Numbered from the stretch's first letter, positions 27,292 to 37,402 are shown. The stretch: 64,000 nt of DNA from Brenneria populi (GCF_036016195.1 NZ_JAYWTM010000001.1:558001-622000); one strand, 5' to 3'. Translations and numbers: made by a program. Notes: generated by a model not told the origin, from the sequence alone.

Positions 27292-28548
27292 ATGACGCTG
27301 CTCGCGCTTGGTATTAATCACAAAACGGCTCCGGTTTCTTTGCGGGAACGCGTTGCTTTCTCGCCGGATGCGCTGGGGCTGGCTCTCAATAGCCTGCTGC
27401 AACAACCGATGGTGCAGGGCGGCGTGCTGCTGTCCACGTGTAATCGTACCGAACTCTACCTCAGCGTGGAAGAACAGGAAAACCAGCGTGAGCGGCTGAT
27501 CGACTGGCTGTGTGAATATCACCATCTGGATCCCGACGACATCAGCGCCAGTCTTTACTGGCATCAGGATAACGCGGCCGTCAGCCATTTAATGCGCGTG
27601 GCCAGCGGCCTGGATTCGCTGGTGCTGGGCGAGCCTCAGATATTGGGGCAGGTGAAGAAAGCCTTTGCGCTGTCGCTGCGCGGGCAGACGGTATCCGGCG
27701 AACTTGAACGCTTATTTCAGAAATCGTTTACCGTCGCCAAGCGGGTTCGCACCGAAACCGACATCGGCGCCAGCGCGGTCTCCGTCGCCTTCGCCGCCTG
27801 CACGCTGGCGCGCCAAATCTTTGAATCGCTTGCGGATGTTAATGTATTATTGGTCGGGGCGGGGGAAACCATCGAACTGGTCGCCCGCCATCTGCGCGAA
27901 CATCGGGTGCATCGCATGGTGATTGCCAACCGTACCCGCGAACGGGCGCAGTCGCTTGCCGCCGAAGTGGGCGCGGAGGTTATCACGCTGGCCGAACTGG
28001 ATGAACAGCTCGCTAATGCCGATATCGTCATTAGCTCAACCGCCAGCACGCTGCCGATTATAGGAAAGGGGATGATGGAAAGGACGCTGAAAGCAAGACG
28101 CAATCAGCCGATGCTGATGGTGGATATCGCCGTACCGCGCGATATCGAACCGGAAGTCGGTAAATTGCCTAACGTCTATCTTTACAGCGTCGATGACCTG
28201 CACGCCATCATTCAGCACAATCTGGCGCAGCGCAAAGCGGCCGCGCTCCAGGCGGAATCGATTGTTCAGCAGGAGAGCGCCGACTTTATGGCCTGGCTGC
28301 GGGCGCAGTCCGCCGTCGATACCATTCGTGACTATCGGGAACAGGCGGAAGCGCTGCGCGCGGAAATGGCGGCCAAAGCGCTCGCCGCGATTCAGACGGG
28401 GAGCGACGTGGAGTCGGTTATTCAGGAGTTGACGCATCGCTTAACCAATCGCCTGATCCATGCGCCCACCAAATCTCTGCAACAGGCCGCCCGCGACGGC
28501 GATTCTGACCGTCTACAAATTTTACGCGACAGCCTTGGGCTGGACTAG
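27292..28548 (+). CDS. hemA: Glutamyl-tRNA reductase
   Basis: This is a 418-aa enzyme that reduces Glu-tRNA to glutamate-1-semialdehyde, the first committed step of tetrapyrrole synthesis. The nucleophilic Cys50 is in STCNRTELY, and the NADPH domain has LLVGAGET about residue 186. The length equals that of E. coli HemA. The ATG at 27292 gives the conserved MTLLALGINHKTAP start; the longer upstream frame is not conserved. It heads the hemA-prfA-prmC-sirB2-sirB1-kdsA block. Confidence 0.97.
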   Translation: MTLLALGINHKTAPVSLRERVAFSPDALGLALNSLLQQPMVQGGVLLSTCNRTELYLSVEEQENQRERLIDWLCEYHHLDPDDISASLYWHQDNAAVSHLMRVASGLDSLVLGEPQILGQVKKAFALSLRGQTVSGELERLFQKSFTVAKRVRTETDIGASAVSVAFAACTLARQIFESLADVNVLLVGAGETIELVARHLREHRVHRMVIANRTRERAQSLAAEVGAEVITLAELDEQLANADIVISSTASTLPIIGKGMMERTLKARRNQPMLMVDIAVPRDIEPEVGKLPNVYLYSVDDLHAIIQHNLAQRKAAALQAESIVQQESADFMAWLRAQSAVDTIRDYREQAEALRAEMAAKALAAIQTGSDVESVIQELTHRLTNRLIHAPTKSLQQAARDGDSDRLQILRDSLGLD

Positions 28549-28580
28549 CATCTCTCTCTTAACAGGATTTTACTGCCCGC

Positions 28581-29663
28581 ATGAAGCCTTCTATTGTTGC
28601 TAAACTGGAAGCATTACAAGAACGCCATGAAGAAGTTCAGGCGTTGCTCGGCGAATCGAGCGTCATCGCGGATATGGACCGCTACCGCGCCCTGTCCCGC
28701 GAATATGCGCAGCTCACCGATATCACTCGCTGTTTCCAACGATGGCGGCAGGTACAGGAAGATATCCAAACCGCTGAAATCATGCTTGATGATGCGGAAA
28801 TGCGTGAAATGGCGCAGGAAGAGTTAAAACAGGCGAAAACCGCCGCCGAAGCGCTGGAGCAGCAGCTTCAGGTTCTGCTGTTGCCGCAAGACCCGGACGA
28901 TGCGCGCGGCTGTTTTCTGGAAATACGCGCCGGAACCGGCGGCGACGAAGCCGCTATTTTCTCCGGCGACCTGTTTCGGATGTACAGCCGCTACGCGGAA
29001 GCCCGCCGCTGGCAGGTAGAAGTCATGAGCGCCAGCGACGGCGAGCACGGCGGTTATAAAGAGGTCATCGCCAAAATCTCCGGCGACGGCGTCTACGGCC
29101 AGCTCAAGTTTGAATCCGGCGGCCATCGCGTGCAGCGCGTTCCGGCGACCGAATCGCAGGGGCGTATTCACACGTCGGCATGCACCGTCGCGGTGATGCC
29201 GGAAATACCGGAAGCGGAGCTGCCGGAGATCAGCCCTGCCGATCTGCGTATCGACACCTTCCGTTCATCCGGAGCCGGCGGCCAACACGTCAACACCACC
29301 GATTCCGCCATTCGTATTACCCACCTGCCGACGGGCATCGTGGTCGAGTGCCAGGATGAGCGTTCTCAGCATAAGAACAAAGCCAAGGCGCTGTCGGTGC
29401 TGGGCGCGCGTATCCGCGCGGCGGAAATGCAAAAGCGTCAGCAGGAAGAGGCTTCTACGCGCCGCAACCTATTGGGCAGCGGCGATCGTTCGGATCGCAT
29501 CCGCACCTATAACTTTCCGCAGGGAAGGGTGACCGATCACCGCATCAACCTGACGCTCTACCGTCTGGACGAGGCGATGGAAGGCAAACTGGATATGCTG
29601 ATTCAGCCGGTGGTTCAGGAGTACCAGGCCGACCAGCTCGCCGCGCTTTCCGAGCAAGAGTAA
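28581..29663 (+). CDS. prfA: Peptide chain release factor 1
   Basis: This 360-aa RF1 reads UAA and UAG stop codons. The hydrolysis motif GGQ is at residues 233-235 and the codon-recognition tripeptide PAT at 188-190, the RF1 type. It lies 32 bp after hemA, and its stop overlaps the prmC start as TAATG. PrmC methylates the Gln of the GGQ motif, so the two are functionally linked. Confidence 0.98.
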   Translation: MKPSIVAKLEALQERHEEVQALLGESSVIADMDRYRALSREYAQLTDITRCFQRWRQVQEDIQTAEIMLDDAEMREMAQEELKQAKTAAEALEQQLQVLLLPQDPDDARGCFLEIRAGTGGDEAAIFSGDLFRMYSRYAEARRWQVEVMSASDGEHGGYKEVIAKISGDGVYGQLKFESGGHRVQRVPATESQGRIHTSACTVAVMPEIPEAELPEISPADLRIDTFRSSGAGGQHVNTTDSAIRITHLPTGIVVECQDERSQHKNKAKALSVLGARIRAAEMQKRQQEEASTRRNLLGSGDRSDRIRTYNFPQGRVTDHRINLTLYRLDEAMEGKLDMLIQPVVQEYQADQLAALSEQE

Positions 29664-30508
29664 TGAACTATCAGACCTGGCTGACATCGGCCGCCGCGCG
29701 TCTCGCGGCGGGGGAGAGCCCGAAGCGGGATGCCGAGGTGCTGTTGGGTTTCGTCACCGGGAAAGCGCGGACCTTCCTGCTGGCATTCGGCGAAACCATG
29801 CTGACGGATGCGCAGCTGCGCCAGCTGGACGCCTTATTGACGCGGCGGATAGCCGGCGAGCCCATCGCCTATCTGACGGGAGAGCGCGAGTTTTGGTCGC
29901 TGCCGCTCGCGGTCTCGCCGGCCACGCTGATCCCGCGTCCCGATACCGAATGTCTGGTCGAGCAAGCGTTGCTGCGGCTGCCTTCCGGGCCGTGCTCCGT
30001 TCTGGATTTAGGCACCGGCAGCGGGGCGATAGCCCTGGCGATCGCCAGCGAGCGTGCGGATTGCCGGGTAACCGGCGTAGATGCCCAGCCGGACGCCGTG
30101 GCGCTGGCGCAGCATAACGCCGCGCGGCTGGGCATCGCCAATGCGCGCTTTGTACTGAGCGACTGGTTTTCGTCGCTGCCGCAGCGGCATTTCTCGCTTA
30201 TCGTCAGCAATCCGCCCTATATCGACGCCGACGATATTCATCTGTCCCAGGGCGATGTCCGTTTCGAGCCGGCAAGCGCGCTGGTGGCGGCGGAGAACGG
30301 ATTGGCCGATTTGCGCGTCATTATTGAAGGCGCGGTAAACCATTTGTCGCCCGGCGGCTGGCTGTTGCTGGAGCACGGATGGCGGCAAGGGGCCGCCGTG
30401 CGGCGGCTGTTGCAGGATAACGGCTTTGAACGGATAGCAACCTGCCGGGACTATGGAAACAACGATCGCGTATCGCTGGGGCTATGGCCCAAAGCGGTAG
30501 ATAAATGA
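29663..30508 (+). CDS. prmC: Release factor glutamine methyltransferase PrmC
   Basis: This 281-aa SAM-dependent enzyme N5-methylates the GGQ glutamine of RF1 and RF2. The SAM motif DLGTGSG is at 115-121 and the catalytic NPPY at 183-186. It is translationally coupled to prfA by a one-base overlap. Confidence 0.97.
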   Translation: MNYQTWLTSAAARLAAGESPKRDAEVLLGFVTGKARTFLLAFGETMLTDAQLRQLDALLTRRIAGEPIAYLTGEREFWSLPLAVSPATLIPRPDTECLVEQALLRLPSGPCSVLDLGTGSGAIALAIASERADCRVTGVDAQPDAVALAQHNAARLGIANARFVLSDWFSSLPQRHFSLIVSNPPYIDADDIHLSQGDVRFEPASALVAAENGLADLRVIIEGAVNHLSPGGWLLLEHGWRQGAAVRRLLQDNGFERIATCRDYGNNDRVSLGLWPKAVDK

Positions 30509-30526
30509 TGATTCAGGAGGCAACGC

Positions 30527-30919
30527 GTGGCGCTCTTTTTAGGATTCGCCTATTTGCATATGGTTACGGTCGGCGTCAGCATTGCTCTCTTCGTGCTGCG
30601 CTTTTTTTGGTTGTGCCGCCAGTCCGCCATGCTGCGGCGGCGATGGGTTAAGATACTGCCCCATATAAACGATACGCTATTACTGCTTAGCGGCGTCGGT
30701 CTGCTCATCATTAATCACGTTTATCCGTTTACCGCCGGACAAAGCTGGCTGACGGAAAAAGTGTTTGGCGTTATTATTTATATCCTCCTCGGCGCAGTCG
30801 CTCTGGGGAAACGCCAGCGCACTCAGAAGATGCGCTGGCTGGCGTTTATACTTGCCTTAGCATGTTTCTATCTGGTTATGCAGATTTCGCTGACTAAATT
30901 ACCGTTGCTGATGGAATAA
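30527..30919 (+). CDS. sirB2: SirB2 family membrane protein
   Basis: This is a 130-aa protein with four hydrophobic helices of the SirB family. The biochemical function is not known. The start is GTG at 30527 with a good ribosome site (CAGGAGG). It is placed between prmC and sirB1 as in E. coli (ychQ). Confidence 0.88.
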   Translation: MALFLGFAYLHMVTVGVSIALFVLRFFWLCRQSAMLRRRWVKILPHINDTLLLLSGVGLLIINHVYPFTAGQSWLTEKVFGVIIYILLGAVALGKRQRTQKMRWLAFILALACFYLVMQISLTKLPLLME

Positions 30920-30921
30920 CT

Positions 30922-31731
30922 ATGAGCTCTATTGCTGATTTTGAATTCAATCGTTCACAGTTAAGTGAAGGTGTCATACTCGTTTCACAGGCAATTCGCC
31001 ATGATTTTCCCGCGCAGGACGTGCGGAAAAATCTGCAACAGTTGGCTGACGACGCCCGTGCGGTTATTCCCGAGGATCTTGAACAGGATTTGCAGCTGGA
31101 GAAACTTATCGAGCTGTTCTTTCACACCTGGGGGTTTGGCGGCGCCAGCGGCGTCTATCGGCTTTCCGATGTTCTGTGGCTGGATAAAGTTCTGGAATCC
31201 AGACAGGGGATGCCCGTGTCTCTCGGCGTTATTTTTCTGCATATCGCGCATGCGCTCGGACTTCCGCTCATTCCGGTCATTTTTCCGACCCAGCTTATTT
31301 TACGGGCGGACTGGCTGGACGAGGAGATGTGGCTGATCAATCCGTTAACCGGCGATACGCTGAGCGAGCATGTGCTGGAAGTGTGGTTGAAAGGCAACAT
31401 CGGCCCTTCATCGCAGCTGATGGATGAAGATCTGGATGAAGCCGAGAATGTGCTGATTGTGCGAAAGATGCTGGATACGCTGAAAGTCGCGCTGATGGAA
31501 GAAAAACAGATGGAGCTGGCGTTGAAGGCCAGCGAAGCGGTGTTGCAGTTCGAGCCCGACGACCCGTATGAAATTCGCGACCGCGGCCTGATTTATGCCC
31601 AACTGGACTGCGATCATATCGCGCTTTCCGATCTTAACTATTTTGTCGAACAGTGCCCGGAAGATCCGGTGAGCGAAATGATCAAGGTTCAGATCTACTC
31701 GATAGAGCAAAAACATATCGTCCTGCATTGA
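30922..31731 (+). CDS. sirB1: SirB1 family transglutaminase-like/TPR protein
   Basis: This is a 269-aa soluble protein of the SirB1/YchA family. It has an N-terminal transglutaminase-like domain (about residues 40-150, SRQGMPVSLGVIFLHIAHALG) and C-terminal TPR-like helices. The function is unknown. It starts 2 bp after sirB2 and lies upstream of kdsA. Confidence 0.9.
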   Translation: MSSIADFEFNRSQLSEGVILVSQAIRHDFPAQDVRKNLQQLADDARAVIPEDLEQDLQLEKLIELFFHTWGFGGASGVYRLSDVLWLDKVLESRQGMPVSLGVIFLHIAHALGLPLIPVIFPTQLILRADWLDEEMWLINPLTGDTLSEHVLEVWLKGNIGPSSQLMDEDLDEAENVLIVRKMLDTLKVALMEEKQMELALKASEAVLQFEPDDPYEIRDRGLIYAQLDCDHIALSDLNYFVEQCPEDPVSEMIKVQIYSIEQKHIVLH

Positions 31732-31744
31732 TGAACGCCTATTT

Positions 31745-31774
31745 ATACCCGCTAGCCTGTAGGCCGGCGGGTAT
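31745..31774. other. Hairpin between sirB1 and kdsA
   Basis: Perfect 8-bp arms ATACCCGC and GCGGGTAT surround a further partly paired loop. There is no T-tract. It may be an attenuating or RNA-processing hairpin upstream of kdsA. Confidence 0.45.
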
Positions 31775-31810
31775 GTTCAACGTTGATTTATCCGATATTA
31801 AGGTAAAAGT

Positions 31811-32665
31811 ATGAAGAACAAAGTGGTCAAGATAGGGGATATCCCTGTCGCCAACGATCTGCCTTTTGTACTGTTCGGCGGCATGAATGTCCTCGAATCG
31901 CGCGATCTGGCGATGCGCGTCTGCGAGCATTACGTTACGGTTACGCAGAAGCTGGGCATTCCATACGTCTTCAAAGCCTCGTTTGACAAAGCCAACCGTT
32001 CCTCCATCCACTCTTACCGCGGCCCGGGCCTGGAAGAGGGCATGAAGATTTTTCAGGAACTAAAACAGACCTTCGGCGTAAAAGTCATTACCGACGTACA
32101 TGAGTCATCCCAGGCGCAGCCGGTCGCTGATGTGGTTGATGTGATTCAACTGCCGGCTTTTCTAGCCCGCCAGACCGATCTGGTTGAAGCAATGGCGAAA
32201 ACCGGCGCTGTCATCAATGTGAAGAAACCGCAGTTCATCAGCCCCGGACAAATCGGCAACATTGTCGATAAATTTATTGAGGGGGGCAACGACCAGGTGA
32301 TTCTGTGCGATCGCGGCAGCAATTTTGGTTATGACAATCTGGTTGTGGATATGCTGGGCTTTAACGTCATGAAGCAGGTTTCCAACGGTTCGCCGGTCAT
32401 TTTCGACGTCACGCACGCGCTGCAGTGCCGCGACCCGTTTGGCGCGGCGTCGGGCGGACGCCGCGCGCAGGTGACCGAACTGGCCCGCGCCGGTATGGCC
32501 GTGGGCCTGGCGGGATTATTTATCGAGGCGCATCCCGATCCGGCTAACGCGAAATGCGACGGCCCTTCCGCATTGCCGCTAGGCAAACTGGAACCCTTCC
32601 TCCAGCAGATCAAAGCCATTGACGATCTGGTGAAGAGCTTCCCAGAACTGGATACCAGCAAGTAA
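31811..32665 (+). CDS. kdsA: 3-deoxy-8-phosphooctulonate synthase
   Basis: This 284-aa enzyme condenses arabinose 5-phosphate with PEP to Kdo-8-phosphate for the LPS core. The sequence follows E. coli KdsA closely (FGGMNVLESRD, KASFDKANRSS, DVTHALQCRDP). The length is standard. It is the last gene of the hemA block, with a strong terminator downstream. Confidence 0.98.
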   Translation: MKNKVVKIGDIPVANDLPFVLFGGMNVLESRDLAMRVCEHYVTVTQKLGIPYVFKASFDKANRSSIHSYRGPGLEEGMKIFQELKQTFGVKVITDVHESSQAQPVADVVDVIQLPAFLARQTDLVEAMAKTGAVINVKKPQFISPGQIGNIVDKFIEGGNDQVILCDRGSNFGYDNLVVDMLGFNVMKQVSNGSPVIFDVTHALQCRDPFGAASGGRRAQVTELARAGMAVGLAGLFIEAHPDPANAKCDGPSALPLGKLEPFLQQIKAIDDLVKSFPELDTSK

Positions 32666-32691
32666 AGCGTTGAAAATCGTTTTGCCGTCAT

Positions 32692-32720
32692 AAAAAAACC
32701 CGCGTAACGCGGGTTTTTTT
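32692..32720. terminator. Bidirectional terminator between kdsA and ydgH
   Basis: AAACCCGCG-TAA-CGCGGGTTT has A-run and T-run flanks and lies between converging genes. Confidence 0.9.
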
Positions 32721-32734
32721 ATATTCTTTCTCGG

Positions 32735-33685
32735 TTACTTATACAGATCGGCGCTGATGCTCATGTTATTGCCGTTGCCTTCCATCTGTTTGGTGATGTG
32801 GTAGTACTTGGCGCCTTTTTGCGCCGCGCGTTTCGCCACTTCCTGAGAAACTTCCGGCATGCTGCTGTAGTTGCCGCGGAAAGAGATGGAGTCGAAAGGA
32901 ACCATCTGCGCGGCGGTCGCTTTGTTCAGCTCTTCGATTTTGGTGCCGTTAGCCAGAGTGACGGTGTAACGCCCGCCTTTCGATGTCTGCGTTTCAAAGA
33001 ATCTGCCGATATTACGGCTAGGGCTGCCCGAGTTCGCCACGCCGGGAATTTCCACCTTCGCCGCTTCCGCGCCGCCGGCGGCCAGCGCCGCTCTGCCCGC
33101 ATCGGAATCGGCGGGAATCAGATCGGGTTGTTGCACCTGGCGCTTGGGCGCGTCGGCTTTATAGATAAACGCCGTGGCTTTCTGATTGCTGCCTTCGGAG
33201 TTGATATCGACCTGACGCACGATGAAGAAAGCGTCCGCATTTTTTTCCTTCGCCGCTTTAGCGATGGCGTCGTTCAGATCCGGCTGATTAGGGAAAAAAC
33301 CGCTGACGGTAACCGTATCAAAGGGTTCCAGGCCGTAGGCGACATCTTTAGGCAATTCTTTGACGCCGTGAAAAGTGCGGTATGCGGTCTCATTGTTCAT
33401 CTTAGGCGCATCCTTATGATAGAGATCGACAATGACGTCCCATCTATCAAGGGAATTATCGTTTATCATATCCTGCACATAGAACGCATCCGCGCCTAAT
33501 TTATCCGCCCGCTTCGATGCATCGGCGACCGCTTCGTTGATAGCGCTGTAGCGGCCTTTGAACGAAATACGCTCAAAAGGCCGCAGGGATTGGGCCTGTT
33601 CGGACGTGAGTTCCTGAGCGGCCTGTGCCGAAAATGCCGATAATGAGAGTAGTGCGGATGCAATAACAGTCGTCTTCAACTTCAT
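32735..33685 (-). CDS. ydgH: YdgH family periplasmic protein with three DUF1471 domains
   Basis: This 316-aa exported protein has a classical signal peptide (MKLKTTVIASALLSLSAFSAQA). Three YdgH/BhsA/McbA-like (DUF1471) repeats lie at about residues 30-95, 120-180 and 250-316, the last ending in a typical ADLYK. In E. coli the homologue is a cell-envelope stress protein. The ATG at 33685 has AAAGGA upstream; the longer frame is rejected because it would bury the signal peptide. It is divergent from pntAB, as in E. coli. Confidence 0.93.
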   Translation of the reverse strand: MKLKTTVIASALLSLSAFSAQAAQELTSEQAQSLRPFERISFKGRYSAINEAVADASKRADKLGADAFYVQDMINDNSLDRWDVIVDLYHKDAPKMNNETAYRTFHGVKELPKDVAYGLEPFDTVTVSGFFPNQPDLNDAIAKAAKEKNADAFFIVRQVDINSEGSNQKATAFIYKADAPKRQVQQPDLIPADSDAGRAALAAGGAEAAKVEIPGVANSGSPSRNIGRFFETQTSKGGRYTVTLANGTKIEELNKATAAQMVPFDSISFRGNYSSMPEVSQEVAKRAAQKGAKYYHITKQMEGNGNNMSISADLYK

Positions 33686-33714
33686 AAAAAAGATCCTTTC
33701 GCCTGGCGCATTTG

Positions 33715-33785
33715 GTGTATATATCCTAAATACTTCAAGCAGCAGGGCAAACATGCAACTTGCAGTATGGCGGGTATAACGTGCT
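33715..33785 (+). repeat. Internally deleted copy of the dispersed repeat
   Basis: The reverse complement of this stretch begins with TTATACCCGCCATACTGC, continues AAGTTGCATG and ends TATTTAGGATATATA. These are both outer ends of the element at 61.5 kb with the centre missing. Confidence 0.5.
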
Positions 33786-34137
33786 TAGCAATCAAGATGT
33801 AATGGATAGCTCAGGATTATCGCACGGAATAACGACGCGTGCTTTAGCATTTTGCAGGGTATTGCAATCTTCCGTTGCGACGGCGGAGTAAGGAAAAAGG
33901 TTAATAATAACGGTTAATGATTGTTTTAACATCATAAGCGACGTTTATAAGGACTTTGTGCTTAACAACACCGTAACACATGATTTTTGTGAAACGCGCC
34001 AGAATAATATTTCAATAATAATGCTACAAAAGCGCCAGGCAAGCGTGATTTTTGACCAAAAAAAACGAATGCCGACTATGATAACTCGGCTTTTATGTGA
34101 AATTCGTTTTATATATGGACCATCGATCACATTTTCA

Positions 34138-34290
34138 GTAGGTTATATACCCACTGGATTTCAAGCGGTCCTTGGGAAAGCGATCAATTCATCCTCCGTG
34201 TGCTCAACGCGACGTGGGGATCGCCGCCGTTGCAGTTTTAAAGAGGCTGAGCATATGCTCTAAATAATCGAGTTGCAGGACAAAATGCCA
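34138..34290 (+). repeat. Diverged copy of the dispersed repeat
   Basis: One end reads TATACCCACTGGATTTCAAG. The other reads CTCTAAATAATCGAGTTGC then AGG. Both align with the outer ends of the 61.5 kb element, but the interior has changed. Confidence 0.5.
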
Positions 34291-34454
34291 AGCGAGCGAC
34301 AAATCGAGCAGATTTAAACACCGCTGGCGGCCGCAACGTGGCGAGTAGCAAGGCAACTCTGAAACTGAATGAAATAGAGCCCGGTCAATTCATCCTGCCG
34401 GAGTAGGGTAACTATCATAACCTTCGTTAAAAATAAGCAAAAAAGGGAATCAGT

Positions 34455-35984
34455 ATGCGTATTGGTGTGCCAAAAGAGCGGTTGACCAATGAAGCGAGAG
34501 TGGCAGCAACGCCGAAAACGGTGGAACAGCTGCTGAAACTTGGCTTTGAGGTCTCGATAGAACACGGGGCGGGGAAACTTGCCAGTTTTGAAGATACGGC
34601 GTATGCGCAAGCAGGCGCATCGCTTGCAGCTACCGATGAAGTCTGGCAGTCCGACATTATCCTGAAGGTCAATGCGCCGCTGGAAGATGAGATTGAACTC
34701 ACCCGCGCGGGAAGCACGATCGTCAGTTTTATCTGGCCGGCCCAAAACCCCGAGCTGCTGGAAAAGCTAGCGGCGCGTCAGGTGACGGTACTCGCCATGG
34801 ATTCGGTTCCCCGAATTTCACGCGCCCAGTCAATGGACGCGCTGAGCTCGATGGCGAATATCGCCGGTTATCGCGCGATTGTCGAAGCCGCCCATGAGTT
34901 CGGCCGCTTCTTTACCGGTCAGATTACCGCCGCCGGCAAAGTTCCGCCGGCCAAGGTGATGATTATCGGCGCCGGCGTCGCCGGTCTGGCCGCTATCGGC
35001 GCCGCCGGAAGCCTGGGCGCCATTGTGCGCGCTTTTGATACCCGTCCTGAGGTCAAGGAGCAGGTCAAGAGCATGGGCGCCGAATTCCTGGAGCTCGACT
35101 TTGAAGAGGAAGCTGGCAGCGGCGACGGCTACGCCAAGGTCATGTCGGAAGCCTTTATCAAAGCGGAAATGGCGCTGTTTGCCACCCAGGCGAAAGACGT
35201 GGACATCATCGTCACCACGGCGCTGATCCCGGGTAAACCCGCGCCGCGGCTGATCACTAAAGAGATGGTTCTGAGCATGAAGCCCGGCAGCGTGATTGTC
35301 GATCTGGCTGCGCAAACCGGCGGTAACTGCGAACTGACCGTTGCCGATCGGGTTACGGTAACGGAAAACGGCGTCAAAATCATCGGTTATACCGACCTGC
35401 CCAGCCGTCTGCCGACCCAATCTTCCCAGCTTTACGGCACCAATCTGGTTAACCTGCTGAAGCTGCTGTGCAAAGAGAAAAATGGCGAAATCGACGTTGA
35501 TTTTGAAGACAACGTCATTCGCGGCGTTACGGTCATCAAAAATGGCGAAGTGACCTGGCCGGCGCCGCCGATTCAGGTATCCGCGCAGCCCCAGCAGGCC
35601 CAACCCGCCGCCGCCGCGACGAAAGAAGAAGCCAAGCCCGCGTCTCCGTGGAAAAAATATGTTTTCCTCGCCATTGCGATTGTGCTGTTCGGCTGGTTGG
35701 CCGACGTGGCGCCGAAAGAGTTTCTGTCTCACTTCACCGTATTCGCGTTGGCTTGCGTGGTGGGGTACTACGTTGTGTGGAACGTGAGTCATGCGTTGCA
35801 CACGCCGTTGATGTCGGTAACAAACGCGATATCGGGAATTATCGTCGTAGGGGCATTGTTGCAAATTGGTCACGGCGGATGGGTGTCTTTCTTTTCATTC
35901 ATCGCCGTATTGATTGCCAGCATCAATATTTTCGGTGGTTTCACCGTCACTCAGCGCATGCTGAAAATGTTCCGCAAAAACTAA
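34455..35984 (+). CDS. pntA: NAD(P) transhydrogenase subunit alpha
   Basis: This is a 509-aa subunit of the proton-translocating transhydrogenase, which uses the proton gradient to make NADPH from NADH. The NAD-binding domain (residues 1 to about 380, with the Rossmann motif IGAGVAGLAAIGAAGSLGA) is followed by a Pro/Ala-rich linker and about four C-terminal membrane helices. Its length equals E. coli PntA. pntB follows after 10 bp. NADPH supply would support nitrogen fixation and biosynthesis. Confidence 0.98.
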   Translation: MRIGVPKERLTNEARVAATPKTVEQLLKLGFEVSIEHGAGKLASFEDTAYAQAGASLAATDEVWQSDIILKVNAPLEDEIELTRAGSTIVSFIWPAQNPELLEKLAARQVTVLAMDSVPRISRAQSMDALSSMANIAGYRAIVEAAHEFGRFFTGQITAAGKVPPAKVMIIGAGVAGLAAIGAAGSLGAIVRAFDTRPEVKEQVKSMGAEFLELDFEEEAGSGDGYAKVMSEAFIKAEMALFATQAKDVDIIVTTALIPGKPAPRLITKEMVLSMKPGSVIVDLAAQTGGNCELTVADRVTVTENGVKIIGYTDLPSRLPTQSSQLYGTNLVNLLKLLCKEKNGEIDVDFEDNVIRGVTVIKNGEVTWPAPPIQVSAQPQQAQPAAAATKEEAKPASPWKKYVFLAIAIVLFGWLADVAPKEFLSHFTVFALACVVGYYVVWNVSHALHTPLMSVTNAISGIIVVGALLQIGHGGWVSFFSFIAVLIASINIFGGFTVTQRMLKMFRKN

Positions 35985-35994
35985 GGGGTAACAC

Positions 35995-37383
35995 ATGTCT
36001 GGTGGATTAGTTACAGCTGCATACATTGTTGCCGCGATTCTATTTATCTTTAGCCTGGCCGGTTTGTCCAAACACGAAACCTCGCGTCAGGGGAATATCT
36101 TCGGCGTGGTCGGGATGGCCATCGCGTTAATCGCCACCATCCTGGGACCGGATACTAGCAACGTTGCCTGGATCATCGTCGCGATGGTGATCGGCGGCGC
36201 GATCGGCGTCTATCTGGCGCGTAAGGTTGAAATGACCGAAATGCCGGAGCTGGTCGCCATTCTTCACAGTTTCGTGGGTCTGGCCGCCGTGCTGGTTGGA
36301 TTTAACAGCTTCCTCGACCACGGCGAGATCGCCGATCCGGTCATGGTGAATATCCATTTAACGGAAGTTTTCCTGGGTATCTTCATCGGCGCGGTGACCT
36401 TCACCGGTTCTGTGGTCGCTTTCGGCAAATTGCGCGGCATCATTTCGTCCAAACCGCTGATGCTGCCTCATCGCCACAAAATGAACCTGGCGGCGCTGGT
36501 GGTCTCTTTCCTGCTGCTGCTGGTGTTCGTTAATTCCGACAGCGTGGCGTTGCAGTCCGTCGCCTTACTGTTTATGACGGCGATTGCGCTGGTATTCGGC
36601 TGGCATTTGGTCGCCTCCATCGGCGGCGCCGACATGCCGGTGGTCGTTTCCATGCTGAACTCCTATTCCGGCTGGGCTGCTGCTGCTGCGGGCTTCATGT
36701 TAAGCAATGACCTGCTGATTGTGACCGGCGCCTTGGTGGGCTCCTCCGGCGCCATCCTGTCGTACATCATGTGCAAAGCGATGAACCGCTCCTTCATCAG
36801 CGTTATTGCCGGCGGCTTCGGCACCGACGGTTCTTCCACCGGCGCCAGCGAAGAGGTGGGCGAATATCGCGAGACTTCGGCGGAAGAGGTGGCTGAACTG
36901 CTTAAGAACTCAAGCTCGGTCATCATCACGCCGGGATACGGCATGGCGGTGGCGCAGGCTCAGTATCCGGTGCACGACATTACCGCCAAGCTGCGCGCCC
37001 GCGGCGTCAAGGTCCGCTTTGGCATTCACCCGGTCGCCGGCCGCCTGCCTGGTCATATGAACGTTCTGCTGGCCGAGGCGAAAGTGCCTTACGACATCGT
37101 ATTGGAAATGGATGAGATCAACGACGATTTCGCCGATACCGATACCGTGCTGGTGATCGGCGCCAATGACACCGTAAACCCGGCGGCGCAGGAAGATCCC
37201 CACAGCCCGATCGCGGGGATGCCCGTGCTTGAAGTGTGGAAAGCACAGAATGTTATCGTGTTTAAGCGCTCCATGAACACCGGCTATGCCGGCGTCCAGA
37301 ATCCGCTGTTCTTCAAAGAAAATACCCAAATGCTGTTTGGCGACGCCAAAGATAGCGTAGAGGCGATTCTGAAGGCGCTGTAA
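35995..37383 (+). CDS. pntB: NAD(P) transhydrogenase subunit beta
   Basis: This is a 462-aa subunit with about nine N-terminal membrane helices and a C-terminal NADP-binding domain (IITPGYGMAVAQAQYPVHDI and VLVIGANDTVNPAA). Length and sequence match E. coli PntB. It forms an operon with pntA and ends before a strong terminator. Confidence 0.98.
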   Translation: MSGGLVTAAYIVAAILFIFSLAGLSKHETSRQGNIFGVVGMAIALIATILGPDTSNVAWIIVAMVIGGAIGVYLARKVEMTEMPELVAILHSFVGLAAVLVGFNSFLDHGEIADPVMVNIHLTEVFLGIFIGAVTFTGSVVAFGKLRGIISSKPLMLPHRHKMNLAALVVSFLLLLVFVNSDSVALQSVALLFMTAIALVFGWHLVASIGGADMPVVVSMLNSYSGWAAAAAGFMLSNDLLIVTGALVGSSGAILSYIMCKAMNRSFISVIAGGFGTDGSSTGASEEVGEYRETSAEEVAELLKNSSSVIITPGYGMAVAQAQYPVHDITAKLRARGVKVRFGIHPVAGRLPGHMNVLLAEAKVPYDIVLEMDEINDDFADTDTVLVIGANDTVNPAAQEDPHSPIAGMPVLEVWKAQNVIVFKRSMNTGYAGVQNPLFFKENTQMLFGDAKDSVEAILKAL

Positions 37384-37402
37384 TCTTCAACCTGTACCAA
37401 CG

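Larger units (their letters stand above)
33686..34454. other. Long divergent region between ydgH and pntA
   Basis: These 769 bp hold no supported gene. Two degraded copies of the dispersed repeat lie at about 33715-33785 and 34138-34290. The segment between them (about 33790-34130) is AT-rich. The pntA ribosome site GGGAATC is just before its ATG. Confidence 0.45.
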